64,000 nt of DNA from Lacticaseibacillus casei DSM 20011 = JCM 1134 = ATCC 393 (GCF_000829055.1 NZ_AP012544.1:992001-1056000), one strand, 5' to 3'; positions 20,781-33,305 are shown, counted from the stretch's first letter. Notes: generated by a model not told the origin, from the sequence alone. Made by a program: numbers and translations.

Positions 20781-21002
20781 ATAACCCAAGCATGCATAAG
20801 CAATTACCGCAAACCAGCGATGATGCAGGTTCAAGTTCAGTCGCCTCTATCGGCATGCTGCTCTTGACCCTCACGGCATTGATGGCGTTGAAGAAGAAGA
20901 AACGGCATGATGGAGCAAGATAGCTATCTGAAAGACACGCGGACGAAGACGTTTGAATGAATCTGAAGATGGCTAGGGTTTCGAACTCTCGTTGCTGTTA
21001 AG

Positions 21003-21043
21003 AAATACGGGTAGGTCATTTGATGATCTATCCGTATTTTTTT
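21003..21043 (+). terminator. Terminator after the adhesin gene
   Basis: AAATACGGGTAG and CTATCCGTATTT form the stem with a T run after it. Confidence 0.85.
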
Positions 21044-21180
21044 GATGCTGTGACCATTGCATGGCGGCTGCATATCGGCGCCAAAATGGTCATTTGTCGG
21101 CTATTTAGACCTCTCACAAGCAAAACTCGCTTTTGCTTACGTGGTTAGCGGCTGAATAAGTACTGAATATTATGATATAT

Positions 21181-21223
21181 AAAAACCACCTGCAGCTTCA
21201 AAAGCGTCTACAGGTGGTTTTTG
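21181..21223 (-). terminator. Terminator of the licT-PTS-glucosidase operon
   Basis: AAAAACCACCTG and CAGGTGGTTTTT are perfect arms, so it can stop transcription from both strands. It lies 14 bases past the glucosidase stop. Confidence 0.85.
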
Positions 21224-21236
21224 GTCACTTTAAAAT

Positions 21237-24549
<3,313 letters not shown>

Positions 24550-24592
24550 AGGGGTTCCTCCTTGGTGGGCTGTTTGAGTGCGTGACGATGGG

Positions 24593-25423
24593 TTAACCGA
24601 TTAACACACGGTGGATGTGAATAATGAGATAAGCCAGTTCCTCTTTTGTCGGCGGTTTATTGTAAATAGCCATGATTGTTTTGTCGACTTTGAGGGCAAT
24701 TTTGGCTGCCTCAGGGTACAGACTGTACACATTGACCAGTAACTGGCCGTCATCTTCCAGCATGGTGTTGCTGAGATAGCGTTCAGCGAAGAATTTCATG
24801 TGGGTAACGAACCGCTCATAGTGCAGGCTGGTGGTGGCAATGGTGCCGCCGGTGAGCGCGCGGACGGCTTGCAGCACGTTGTCAACAAGTTGGGTGACTT
24901 CCAAAACATTGGCTTTGGCGGTCGCAGCCGGTGTGGCATTAATAATATGAAAAGCGATATTGGCAGCTTCTTCCTTAGGTAACGTGACGTCTAGAGTATC
25001 GCGCACAACGGTTAAGCCGTATTCGCCAATGGTAAAAATATCAGGATAGTAAGTCTTCATCTCCCAGTAAATCCGATTACCCAGTGCCTGTTGGGCGTGG
25101 TAGCGCTGAACCGAGAAATGAAGATGATCCGTTAAGGCATAATAAATGCTGGGGAGCAGGGAAGCCTGCAGTTTTTCTTCGGCATAAGTGACAATCTGTG
25201 AGGTCATGCTGATGTAAACTGCGGGAATGCGATTAAGCGACTGGATCATTTCGCTTTTGCGGCTGTCATCTAGTGGCATGAACTTCTTGAACACCGCGGT
25301 ATCGGGGATGGTGACACCGACCTTTTGATGGTAGCCGATGCCTTTACCAAAGGCGATATATTCATCCCCGTTTTGTTCTGCAAGCACCACGTTGACGTTA
25401 AGAACCTTTTTGATGCGAAACAC
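24593..25423 (-). CDS. licT: LicT/BglG-family transcription antiterminator
   Basis: A 276-residue protein: an RNA-binding CAT domain (FRIKKVLNVNVVLAEQ, about 1-55), then two PRDs with His residues in ALTDHLHFSVQRY, AFHIINA and IIHIHRVL. When its PTS substrate is present it binds the RAT hairpin and prevents termination. GTG at 25423 is chosen because AAAGGAGGAG lies just upstream; the open frame extends to 25480 without such a site. A RAT plus terminator lies in its own leader, so the operon is autoregulated. Confidence 0.92.
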   Translation of the reverse strand: MFRIKKVLNVNVVLAEQNGDEYIAFGKGIGYHQKVGVTIPDTAVFKKFMPLDDSRKSEMIQSLNRIPAVYISMTSQIVTYAEEKLQASLLPSIYYALTDHLHFSVQRYHAQQALGNRIYWEMKTYYPDIFTIGEYGLTVVRDTLDVTLPKEEAANIAFHIINATPAATAKANVLEVTQLVDNVLQAVRALTGGTIATTSLHYERFVTHMKFFAERYLSNTMLEDDGQLLVNVYSLYPEAAKIALKVDKTIMAIYNKPPTKEELAYLIIHIHRVLIG

Positions 25424-25513
25424 ACAACTCCTCCTTTCTTGAAATTTGCCATTAAGCTTAGCAACTGAAGGGCCTTGCATGTAGTTAATGGGGTGACCAA
25501 ATTTTAAAGCGAG

Positions 25514-25573
25514 AAAAAACAGGCAAAATTAAGAAGATCGTTTGATGTCAAAATGATGATCAAAGTCTTGCCT
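25514..25573 (-). terminator. Leader terminator controlled by LicT
   Basis: On the minus strand AGGCAAGA and TCTT-AATTTTGCCT form a long imperfect stem, with a TTTGATC/GATC inner part, ending in TTTTTT. Its 5-prime arm overlaps the RAT so the two hairpins are mutually exclusive. Confidence 0.75.
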
Positions 25574-25593
25574 GCATTACCAGTAACATACGC
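25566..25593 (-). promoter_or_regulatory. RAT antiterminator site
   Basis: The minus strand reads ATGTTACTGG-TAAT-GCAGGCAAG, close to the BglG/LicT target core (TTACTG, then GCAGGCAAA). It lies about 50 bases after the promoter and directly before the terminator. Confidence 0.8.
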
Positions 25594-25616
25594 TTGTTTA
25601 TTCAGTTGATAGTTGC

Positions 25617-25645
25617 ATTTTAGCAATCAAACAATGAAAACGCAA
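25617..25645 (-). promoter_or_regulatory. Promoter of the licT operon
   Basis: On the minus strand TTGCGT (25640-25645), a 17-base spacer and TAAAAT (25617-25622). Confidence 0.7.
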
Positions 25646-25648
25646 CCA
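25635..25648 (+). promoter_or_regulatory. cre-like CcpA site over the licT -35 element
   Basis: TGAAAACGCAACCA matches the cre consensus TGWAANCGNTNWCA at 12 of 14 positions and covers the -35 box. Its position suits glucose repression of beta-glucoside use. Confidence 0.45.
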
Positions 25649-25706
25649 TGTAAGCTAAAAGTTCTGTATATTTTTTGCTTGTTTACTACTTATTAATTTA
25701 AAAATA

Positions 25707-25757
25707 AATAGCAACCCATGGATTGATGAACAAAATCATAGGTTGCTATTATTTTTA
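25707..25757 (-). terminator. Hairpin between yfhO and the licT leader
   Basis: AATAGCAACC and GGTTGCTATT are perfect arms around a 24-base loop. T-rich tracts follow on the plus side and AT-rich sequence on the other, so it can act in both directions. It would end the yfhO transcript. Confidence 0.65.
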
Positions 25758-25853
25758 TTTAAATTAGGTATAGCTAGATTTATCAGCTTGAAGTCGTTTC
25801 TAGCAAGGCAAAGGCAAAGCCTCTACGTTGGTCGATAAGCGAACTCATGACGA

Positions 25854-28493
25854 TCAAATTCGTTTTGTCTGCTTCAAGTGTCGTCGTTTGCTCGGCCAAT
25901 ATTCATAGACGGTGACACCAATAGCCACCAGAACGCCGATAATGGTCAGCCACCAGCCTTGGGTGATGCCGGGTGTGTGGTAGGTTAAGGTGAACGTCGA
26001 ACGGCTAGTGGGGACTTTGAGGCCGATGAATCCGCGATAATTTTGCAAAGTGACATTCTTGGAATTGACTTGCCAGCCTTTTTCATAAGGAATGGTCAGC
26101 ATGACGTACCCACTGTTGTTTGCCTTGGTTGTCAGGGTAACTCGACCATTTTGAATGCGTTGTTGCGGAGCTTTTTGCTTGGCTGTGGCAATCGTTTGTT
26201 TAAACGCGGTTCGATTGAGCGTGTATAACGCAAAGTGATCGAGATCAATTTGATTGAGGCCACGGTTAAACGTCAACGTGATCGTGGTTGGTTTGGTGTT
26301 GTTGATCGGCATTGAAACTGTTTTGCTGCCAGTGTCGGGGTCATTTTTAACCGGAATGTTGTTGATACTGATTGCCATGTTCTTGCGCATGTTTTCACCC
26401 ATAACCAGATATTGCTGTTCGCTGGTCGGGTTGACCGTTAACGTAATCGAAGCTGCATTTTTCTTGTTGACTTTGGTCGCAACAGCGTTCGTCAGGGTCG
26501 TGAGCGGCTTGACATTGTCGACACTGATGCCGGAAAAGTCGCTGGTTGTCAGCATTGTCTGGTTGGCTTGAGGCGACAGCGTTTCAAAATACGCATTTTG
26601 CTGCAGCACTGGGTTGGCCTGAACCTGAGTTGGGATTTTCCGGTAAATCTGGGTGGCTACCGGCAGGGCATCGGGATTTTGGTAAATATTGAAGTAGTCA
26701 TTGTGGCCCACGAGCTTATAAGCTGATAAGTCGTAGCGCGGGTTGGAAATGATTCGGGAGGCAACTTGCTGATAAGCTTTTGTCCCGGTTTTCTTACTCT
26801 GGGTGTTAACAATCAAAAGCTGCTTAACACCTAGCAAACTCTCCAAAGGCCAAGTAAGGTCATTATTTTTGACCCGCCCGGCTGATCCGATCGCGCCCAC
26901 ATTGGTTAGGGTGTTGATGGTGCTGGTGTTGAGTACCGAAGAAAAGGTACTGATGCCGTTAAAATTATATTGATACGGGTCATCCATGGAGCGTTGGCTA
27001 TCGGCATTCATTCGGTAAAAGCTGCCTGATCCGAGTTTTTTAGCATCGTCATAACCGGCTTGGAGAACCTTGCTGGTGACGGTAAAGTCTGCTGCAGGCA
27101 CGAAGCTAATCGCTTTTAGACTCGTGAATGCATTGGTGCCCATGTCTAAAACAAGCAAGATCACGATGCCGCTGACCAGCCATTTTTGCGGTAGCAGCCG
27201 ACTGCGGATACTATAAAGCAGGAGTGCGGCAACTAGCAAAAAGACGCCGCCGAGGGTGAGGTTGAGCACGGTGACGTATTTATGGGTGGTCATTCTTAGA
27301 ATCGTCGGGATCAGTAAGCAGCCTGCCGTCGTAATGCTGGCCATACCGAGGCGGAAGCGGGAGACGGATGGTAGATGGGCGAATCCACGCAGACTCAGCA
27401 CAAGCAGCCAGAAGATCACGATGAACGAATGGCGGTACAGATACCAGACCGGGGCCCGGAAGCCTTGCCAGATAAGCACGAGCGGATTCAGCCAAATCGA
27501 CAGAATCAGAAGCAAGGTCAAGCCGCCAGAGATGAGTCGTTCGCGAACCGGGATAGATGCCGCTAAAAAGTAGAACACCGCTCCCAGCAGCGCGATCATG
27601 CCCATGTAAAGATTGGGTAAGCCGTTGGAAAGTTGGTCGAAATTAAAACTCCCGGGGATGAACTTGGAAGGCAGATCGAGCAGCGAATAAAGTGCCTTCA
27701 CACTAAAATCCGCGCCAGCACTTGATAGCCGGGAAGCAGCTAAGGCAAAGTAAGTCGGAATTAACACCACAGCCGCAAGCATACCGCTTAGTAACGAACC
27801 GCCAGCAAATAATCCGATTTTGCGGAGCAGGTGAGTTTGATGGTGGATCGCCCAGCGCCAACCGAAATATAAAACCGCAAAAATTGCGATCATGAAACCA
27901 ATGTAATAATTCGTTATGAAACTAAGACTGAGTGGCAAGACGTACGGCATGATCCGATGCGTTTCAAACAGCCGATCAATGCCTAAGACCACTAATGGCA
28001 GTAGAATTACGCCGTCCATCCACATGATGTTAAGAAAGTTGGCCACTAAAAAGCCAGACAAGCCGTAACTGATACTGAAGACCAACGTGTACCAACGGGC
28101 GCGGGCATGATGACTGGCATAGCACTGAGCCGTTACCGCTGCAGCACTGTATTTAAGTGCCGTCACAAACAGCATGGCAACCGGCAACTCATGCCGTGAC
28201 ACAAGAACAAAGATCAGGTTAAACGGACTCAGTAAGTAGTAAGTCCAATTAGCATACATACCGCCGCCAAGACTATTCGAAAAGGAATACGCCTTGCCTG
28301 CGGTTCCTGCCAATGCGTGTTTGAGATAAGTAAAAAAGTCGATGTATTGCACTGCCGAGTCATTGGCGAGGATCGATGACGACCCGAACGGGGCCATTTT
28401 TAAAGCGGCAAAAACACAGAGGCTGATAATAAAGGTCAGCGCAAAACTCACAAGCAGTAGCGGCCAGGTTTTGGTTTTTTTAAAATGCAACAT
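25854..28493 (-). CDS. yfhO: YfhO family membrane glycosyltransferase
   Basis: An 879-residue GT-C-fold protein with about 12-13 membrane segments and a large outside domain (about 480-830). Family marks include the N-terminal loop NDSAVQYIDFFTYLKH (Asp pair in the first loop, the usual GT-C catalytic position) and YSFSNSLGGGMYANWTYYLLSP. In Bacillus and Listeria, YfhO-type proteins work with a CsbB-type transferase: the latter loads a sugar on undecaprenyl phosphate, and YfhO moves it to lipoteichoic acid outside. A CsbB/GtrB-like gene lies 5 kb away in the same cluster. AAAGGAG precedes ATG 28493. Confidence 0.88.
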   Translation of the reverse strand: MLHFKKTKTWPLLLVSFALTFIISLCVFAALKMAPFGSSSILANDSAVQYIDFFTYLKHALAGTAGKAYSFSNSLGGGMYANWTYYLLSPFNLIFVLVSRHELPVAMLFVTALKYSAAAVTAQCYASHHARARWYTLVFSISYGLSGFLVANFLNIMWMDGVILLPLVVLGIDRLFETHRIMPYVLPLSLSFITNYYIGFMIAIFAVLYFGWRWAIHHQTHLLRKIGLFAGGSLLSGMLAAVVLIPTYFALAASRLSSAGADFSVKALYSLLDLPSKFIPGSFNFDQLSNGLPNLYMGMIALLGAVFYFLAASIPVRERLISGGLTLLLILSIWLNPLVLIWQGFRAPVWYLYRHSFIVIFWLLVLSLRGFAHLPSVSRFRLGMASITTAGCLLIPTILRMTTHKYVTVLNLTLGGVFLLVAALLLYSIRSRLLPQKWLVSGIVILLVLDMGTNAFTSLKAISFVPAADFTVTSKVLQAGYDDAKKLGSGSFYRMNADSQRSMDDPYQYNFNGISTFSSVLNTSTINTLTNVGAIGSAGRVKNNDLTWPLESLLGVKQLLIVNTQSKKTGTKAYQQVASRIISNPRYDLSAYKLVGHNDYFNIYQNPDALPVATQIYRKIPTQVQANPVLQQNAYFETLSPQANQTMLTTSDFSGISVDNVKPLTTLTNAVATKVNKKNAASITLTVNPTSEQQYLVMGENMRKNMAISINNIPVKNDPDTGSKTVSMPINNTKPTTITLTFNRGLNQIDLDHFALYTLNRTAFKQTIATAKQKAPQQRIQNGRVTLTTKANNSGYVMLTIPYEKGWQVNSKNVTLQNYRGFIGLKVPTSRSTFTLTYHTPGITQGWWLTIIGVLVAIGVTVYEYWPSKRRHLKQTKRI

Positions 28494-28641
28494 ATCCGGG
28501 CAAGACTCCTTTGAAAAGCAATCGGTTAGTCGTTAATAATTAATATGATAGCAAAAACCGCGCTGAATAAAAAATAAGCTAAGTTTAAATATTAACTTAA
28601 TCATAACGCGGGACTGCCCAGGTGCAGCACCCGGGGCAACA

Positions 28642-28655
28642 TGAAAACGTTTTAA
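28642..28655 (+). promoter_or_regulatory. cre-like site between the divergent membrane-protein genes
   Basis: TGAAAACGTTTTAA fits the cre consensus at 13 of 14 positions. It lies in the 266-base divergent region, 105 bases before the start at 28760. Confidence 0.45.
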
Positions 28656-28759
28656 ATTGCAAGTCTTGATGATTCTTTAAAAATCACTTCGCCCGTCACT
28701 GTCGTTATTGTTACAATATTAGAAGAACGTTCGCGATGATCATCGTTTGGAGGGCTTTT

Positions 28760-30499
28760 ATGGCGACACAAACAAGAAGTTCAGACATCAGGGATTTTTT
28801 AAAAACAAATGCGATCTGGCTGCTGCCTATGTTGGCGATTGCTTTAGTGTTATTGGTACAGTGGCCGCAACTGCATCTGTCCTATATTTTCCACCAAGAC
28901 GACACGATGCCGCAATTGCGCCGCATGGAAAGTTACGTTACCAGTGTCCAGCATGGCGCGTATTTTCCGAAGGTTTTTCCTGAAGAAGTTCGCCATTTTG
29001 GCTATGCTTTTGATGCCTTTTATCCGTCCTTGATGTTGCTCCCGTATGTTTGGCTGCGGTTAGCCGGACTCGGGGTTGTCAGCGCCTACTATGGTTATCA
29101 AACGCTGATTTTGGTGGTGACGGTGCTGGCGGCCTACGCCAGTTTTCTGAAAATTCGCCGCCGTCCGCTTGAGGCATTCGTTTTCAGCGTCGTGTATACA
29201 ACAGCGGTCTATCGGATGCTGGATGCCTTTGTTCGCGGGGCGCTTGGTGAAAATCTTGCCTTTATTTTTTTGCCGATCATTACAGCCGGAATGTACCTGA
29301 TCTATATAAAGCAGTCGGACAACTGGTTCTTATTGGCCTTTGGCGTTACGGGCTTGATGTACGCGCACATGTTGTCGCTCGTAATGGTGCTCGAGTTTCT
29401 GGTTGGCGGGTTTCTTGTGTTGGTGGCATTAAGACGCGTTTCGTGGCGGATGGTGCGGTATACGGCATATGCGGCGATCAGCTCCCTATGGATGGGGGTG
29501 GGCAGCTACCTGCCTATGTTGGAGATTTCGCAACATTTGCCGCTTAAACTTGCCGAATCCGCAACCATTTGGCTCAATTACCTGCAATACAGCCTAGGCG
29601 ACTTGTTTCAAAACTCATTGAGTATGTATGCCTCCACCAGCAACATGCAAAACGTGAATCAGACGTTCCGTCCGGGGATGGGCGTTTTGATGCTAGGTAT
29701 TGCGATCGGTTTAGCGCTCTGGTGGCCTAAGTTAAGCCGTTCTGTCAAAGTAGCGGCAGGACTGGGTTTTGTCACCATCTTCTTAAGCACTAATCTTTTT
29801 CCATGGTCACTGTTTCGGAAGACCGTTTTAGGCACGATTCAGTTTCCGTGGCGATACTTGGAGTTAACGACTTTATTCCTGAGTCTGGCTGTGGCTTTGT
29901 TGGTGGCAGAAAAAGTGCGTCCGCAACGTTTCGCATGGGGGATGGTCTTGGCGGCCTGCGTGGTTGGGTTTAGCTATGCCGCGACAATCAATACAACCAT
30001 GACGAATGCCAATACTTATCGGGTGACAGACAAAAATGCTGCCGGCTACTATGGCGATGCGACTGGCGGCGGATCGGAGTATGCACCGAAGGAATTTGAT
30101 CCCACCACCTTTTTCAAGAAAGATCAAGCCGTGGTTTTGCCGTCACATAAACTTCAACGCTTGACCCCGTTGACCCAGCATTATAACGATTTACGCTTTG
30201 GCTACACCAGCCCGCGATCGGTTGTCTTGCAATTACCTAAGTTTGCCTATGTCGGCTATAACGTCACCGTCGATGGGAAAGTCGTTCCGTATCGTGCCCA
30301 AGGTAAAAATGCCCGCCTGACCATCACGGCGCCGGCTGGCAGTCACCGGGTGCGGGTCGTCTATACCGGCACGCGGTTGCAACATGTCACTGGATGGCTT
30401 TCCTTGGCGGCTGCCATTATATTTTTCCTGAGCTGGATCTTTATCGCGATTCGCAATTTTGATCCAGAAAAAAGCACCACTTCCGAAGATCCGAAGTAG
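28760..30499 (+). CDS. Polytopic membrane protein, GT-C/PMT-like
   Basis: A 579-residue protein with 11-12 membrane segments. After the first segment comes a loop with FHQDDTMPQLRRMESY, whose acidic pair is where GT-C glycosyltransferases keep their catalytic Asp, then GAYFPKVFPE and FYPSLMLLPYVWL. A roughly 120-residue extracytoplasmic domain lies near the C-terminus before a last segment. It resembles YfhO-related and 6-pyruvoyl-tetrahydropterin-synthase-related membrane proteins; a transferase role is inferred. The ATG at 28760 has GGAGGG 6 bases upstream. It is divergent from yfhO and convergent with the GtrB-like gene. Confidence 0.75.
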   Translation: MATQTRSSDIRDFLKTNAIWLLPMLAIALVLLVQWPQLHLSYIFHQDDTMPQLRRMESYVTSVQHGAYFPKVFPEEVRHFGYAFDAFYPSLMLLPYVWLRLAGLGVVSAYYGYQTLILVVTVLAAYASFLKIRRRPLEAFVFSVVYTTAVYRMLDAFVRGALGENLAFIFLPIITAGMYLIYIKQSDNWFLLAFGVTGLMYAHMLSLVMVLEFLVGGFLVLVALRRVSWRMVRYTAYAAISSLWMGVGSYLPMLEISQHLPLKLAESATIWLNYLQYSLGDLFQNSLSMYASTSNMQNVNQTFRPGMGVLMLGIAIGLALWWPKLSRSVKVAAGLGFVTIFLSTNLFPWSLFRKTVLGTIQFPWRYLELTTLFLSLAVALLVAEKVRPQRFAWGMVLAACVVGFSYAATINTTMTNANTYRVTDKNAAGYYGDATGGGSEYAPKEFDPTTFFKKDQAVVLPSHKLQRLTPLTQHYNDLRFGYTSPRSVVLQLPKFAYVGYNVTVDGKVVPYRAQGKNARLTITAPAGSHRVRVVYTGTRLQHVTGWLSLAAAIIFFLSWIFIAIRNFDPEKSTTSEDPK

Positions 30500-30516
30500 T
30501 GCGTTATGGTCAATGT

Positions 30517-30577
30517 ACCGGTGTGTCAGACTTTTGCGCTTAACGAGCTGAAAAGTCTGCATGCCGGTTTTATTTGA
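30517..30577 (+). terminator. Terminator after the GT-C-like gene
   Basis: ACCGGTGTGTCAGACTTTT pairs imperfectly with AAAAGTCTGCATGCCGGT, followed by TTTATTT. Confidence 0.75.
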
Positions 30578-31499
30578 TTTTACGGGCAATAAAAATCGGG
30601 CGTTGCTTGGTTTCGATATAGATCCGGCCGATGTAACGACCCACAATACCCAGCGCGAATAGTTGAATGCCGCCGATCATGAGGAAAATCGAGACCATGG
30701 ACGGCCAGCCTGCTGTCGGATCGCCATAAAGGGCCGCCCGAATGACGATAAATATCAGTGCCGCAAACGCGCCTAAGAAGCTGATAATGCCGATCATGGA
30801 AACAAAGGTCAACGGCGCATCGGAAAAATCAATAATCCCATCGATGGCGTAACGCAAAAGGCCAATAAACGACCAACTGGTTTCACCATGTTGGCGCTCA
30901 ATATTCTGGTAGGGAAGGTACTTGGTTTTAAAGCCAACCCAACTGAAAAGCCCCTTTGAAAACCGATTACGCTCGGTCATATGTACGATCGCGTCAACCA
31001 CTTGGCGGGTCATGAGCCGAAAGTCGCGGGCGCCGGGAACAATCTGTGTCTGGGAGACACGATTGATGAACTTATAGAAGAGATTGGAAAAGAATGACCG
31101 TACTGGTGCTTCACCGGAACGATCTGTCCGCTGGGCACCGGCCATGTCATAACCTTCCTGAAGGGCAGCGTACATATCCGGCAACATGGCTGGCGGATCT
31201 TGCAGGTCGGCGTCCATCACTGCATAATAGTCAGCTTTTGCTGTGACCAAACCGGCGTACATGGCAGCTTCCTTACCAAATGACCGCGATAAATCAATGT
31301 AGTGCACTTGCGCATCGCTTTCTTGCAGGTGCTGGACTTGAGCGAGCGTGTCGTCAGTCGAGCCATCGTTGACATACCAGATTTGCGGCTGCAGCTGGGG
31401 TAAGTCAGTTTGAAAAGTTTTCTTTAAAGCTTGGTAGATCAAAGGAACATTTTCGGATTCATTATGACAAGGGATAATAATTGCCACGCTTTGCGGCAT
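30570..31499 (-). CDS. Family 2 glycosyltransferase, GtrB/CsbB (polyprenyl-phosphate) type
   Basis: A 309-residue enzyme with the GT2 core (IIIPCHNESENVPLIYQAL, YVNDGSTDDT, AVMDADLQDPP) and two C-terminal membrane segments (about 230-290). This layout is typical of enzymes that transfer glucose or GlcNAc from a UDP-sugar to undecaprenyl phosphate at the inner face. ATG 31499 is chosen (GAGGAGGC upstream, start MPQSVAIIIPCHNE). It is the likely donor-making partner of the GT-C proteins upstream. Confidence 0.9.
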   Translation of the reverse strand: MPQSVAIIIPCHNESENVPLIYQALKKTFQTDLPQLQPQIWYVNDGSTDDTLAQVQHLQESDAQVHYIDLSRSFGKEAAMYAGLVTAKADYYAVMDADLQDPPAMLPDMYAALQEGYDMAGAQRTDRSGEAPVRSFFSNLFYKFINRVSQTQIVPGARDFRLMTRQVVDAIVHMTERNRFSKGLFSWVGFKTKYLPYQNIERQHGETSWSFIGLLRYAIDGIIDFSDAPLTFVSMIGIISFLGAFAALIFIVIRAALYGDPTAGWPSMVSIFLMIGGIQLFALGIVGRYIGRIYIETKQRPIFIARKIK

Positions 31500-31546
31500 G
31501 AAGAAGCCTCCTCGGAAAGTGAATGCGTTATGGTGATGTGTCAACA

Positions 31547-32185
31547 TCAGTCGTGCATCGTTTTGACCGCCTTAGTTAACTTGGCATTCTGACTCGTCAC
31601 TGTTGTCAGGTTAGCGGTCATGACATCAATTTGTTGATTCAGTGAACTGTAATATTGATTAAGTTGTGAGATTTGGGTTTCCAAATCCGCCTGCGAGACG
31701 TCACTACCAGCCGTGGCCGCGAAAAAATCGTCCTCGGCACTCAACATTTCCCGATAATAACTAACCAGGGTTTTGTGATCGAGTTTGGCCAGCTTGAGAC
31801 TGGTGAGCACCTTGCTCAGCGGCGCTTGTGGCATGTCTTCAGACGGTTGGTTATTGAGTTTGGTCAAGGTATTATTGGCATCAGTCAGCGCTGTGTTCGC
31901 CGCTTCCAATGATTTAAACGCTGCGGCGCGCTTATCCAACAATTTCTTGACGGCACCATCGTCATTTTTTAGATCTGCCGACGGGTCATCTTGGTAAGCC
32001 TTCTCAAAGGTGGATGGAAAATCATTCACCGTCGAGCCGATGACCTGCAACGCTTGCTGTTCCTGCTGCACTTGGGTTTGCACAGTCTGCGTCGTTGTCA
32101 GCAATTGCTTTTTTTGATTTAAAGTGGCCGAACACCCAACAAAAAGAAAGGCTAGCACGGCTAATAATGGCAGTAATTTTTTCAT
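31547..32185 (-). CDS. Putative cell-wall-binding lipoprotein, YkyA-like
   Basis: 212 residues: an N-terminal signal with lipobox FVGC (Cys18), then a mature part rich in Gln, Asn, Asp, Lys and predicted coiled coil. Length and helical pattern suit the YkyA family of Firmicute lipoproteins, of unknown role. AGAGGAC precedes the ATG. It is 47 bases upstream of the GtrB-like gene on the same strand, so probably co-transcribed with it. Family assignment is by general pattern only. Confidence 0.65.
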   Translation of the reverse strand: MKKLLPLLAVLAFLFVGCSATLNQKKQLLTTTQTVQTQVQQEQQALQVIGSTVNDFPSTFEKAYQDDPSADLKNDDGAVKKLLDKRAAAFKSLEAANTALTDANNTLTKLNNQPSEDMPQAPLSKVLTSLKLAKLDHKTLVSYYREMLSAEDDFFAATAGSDVSQADLETQISQLNQYYSSLNQQIDVMTANLTTVTSQNAKLTKAVKTMHD

Positions 32186-32320
32186 GTCTTAGTCCTCTTT
32201 TTCTATGGTAGCGTAACAACAAAAGAATTACTAGAGGCTACATGGTGAGCGGGCTTAGAAGCAATCACACTAATAACAAAACAACGTATGATAAACTAAA
32301 GGCAAATGGAGGAATTGCTT

Positions 32321-33286
32321 ATGCATATCGGTATGCGAACGGTTAAAACAGCGGTGGGAACAGCGGTTGCGATGCTCATTGCTTATGCCTTACATCTTGA
32401 ATATTGGACAGCTGCCGGTATCATTACGATTCTGTCGGTTCAGAATACCACCAAAGCATCGTTCAGGCTGGTTGCCTACCGACTGCTGGCAACTGTGTTG
32501 GGCTTTGTCATTGCGATCGGGGCATTCTTGGTTCTGGGGTACAATGCGCTGGCGTTTGGCGTTTTCCTTTTAATCTTCATCCCACTAACCAACGTGTTTG
32601 AAGTGCAAAGCGGCATTGTGATGACGGCCGTGTTGGTCACGCATTTTATGATGGCCAAAAGTTGCAGCTGGTTCTGGATTCGCAATGAACTTTTGTTGCT
32701 GGCGGTCGGTGCCGGCGTTGCGCTTGTGGCAAATCTGTTTATGCCGAGCCTGGAAGCCAAAATCACGGAATTCCAGGCACAGGTCGAAGCGGAAATGCGG
32801 GAAATCATCGATCATATGAGTCAACAGCTAGGGCCGGAGCACCTTAAAAGTGCCGATAACTGGGCGAATTTATCAGATTTGAAAATGACGCTGGATGCTG
32901 CAGTGGCTTGGGCCAATCGCCACAGTGACAATCAGTTGTGGTCGGAAAATGACTATTACCAAGCTTACTTCGAGATGCGGGCCAATCAATATGAACTGTT
33001 ACGCCAAATGCAGGATAGCCTGGATCGAATCGAAACGCCGGTTTTGCAGGCGGCTGTGATCAGCGATGCTTTGTCGATGACAGCTAGTGTGTTGAATGAA
33101 GATAATCCGGCGACGCAACTAGTTACGATGGTCAAAAAGATTCAGCGCAACTTCGCGGCTTCACCGCTGCCGACTGATCGCGCGTCGTTTGAGAGCCGTG
33201 CTCGTTTATTTTATTTTCTGGAAGACTTCTCCCGCTTATTACAGTTAAAGCGCAATTTCAATCACATTATTTCCTCGCAAAATTGA
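32321..33286 (+). CDS. Aromatic acid exporter (ArAE/DUF939, FUSC-like) family membrane protein
   Basis: The 321-residue protein has an N-terminal half of four to five membrane segments starting MHIGMRTVKTAVGTAVAML and EYWTAAGIITILSVQ, then a soluble helical half (about 150-321). This matches the ArAE_1 domain plus its C-terminal domain, like YgaE/YqjA of Bacillus. The exported compound is unknown. ATG 32321 is preferred because GGAGG at 32308 is well placed; the ATG at 32306 overlaps that site. Confidence 0.85.
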   Translation: MHIGMRTVKTAVGTAVAMLIAYALHLEYWTAAGIITILSVQNTTKASFRLVAYRLLATVLGFVIAIGAFLVLGYNALAFGVFLLIFIPLTNVFEVQSGIVMTAVLVTHFMMAKSCSWFWIRNELLLLAVGAGVALVANLFMPSLEAKITEFQAQVEAEMREIIDHMSQQLGPEHLKSADNWANLSDLKMTLDAAVAWANRHSDNQLWSENDYYQAYFEMRANQYELLRQMQDSLDRIETPVLQAAVISDALSMTASVLNEDNPATQLVTMVKKIQRNFAASPLPTDRASFESRARLFYFLEDFSRLLQLKRNFNHIISSQN

Positions 33287-33305
33287 TTTCTGAAAGTGCT
33301 GACAC

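Larger units (their letters stand above)
13553..20923 (+). pseudogene. Serine-rich repeat adhesin lacking its N-terminus (beheaded by IS30)
   Basis: The 2456-codon frame starts at an ATG inside the IS30 right end, without a ribosome binding site or signal peptide, so the true N-terminus (export signal) is lost. Visible parts are: a non-repetitive, largely helical region to about residue 480; a MucBP-like stretch ([15 protein letters not shown]) near 490; three roughly 100-residue beta-rich repeats at 662, 764 and 878 (each with YxIGxDxPTAK); a Ser-Xaa region from about 976 to 2405; LPQTS at 2418-2422; a hydrophobic segment; and a KKKKR tail for sortase anchoring. SRR glycoproteins are glycosylated in the cytosol and exported by SecA2/SecY2, none of which is seen here. 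Family members mediate adhesion and biofilm formation. This allele is probably not displayed. Confidence 0.9.

Noticed and set aside
16477..20834. Many long open frames on both strands across the Ser-rich region
   Set aside because: They follow from the repeated Ser codons (TCN/AGY read in other frames gives Leu/Arg/Gln-rich or Val/Glu/Asp-rich strings), with no ribosome binding sites or family patterns.
10141..21000. Accessory Sec (secA2/secY2/asp) genes for adhesin export
   Set aside because: None is present in this window; only one glycosyltransferase pseudogene and a gene start remain.
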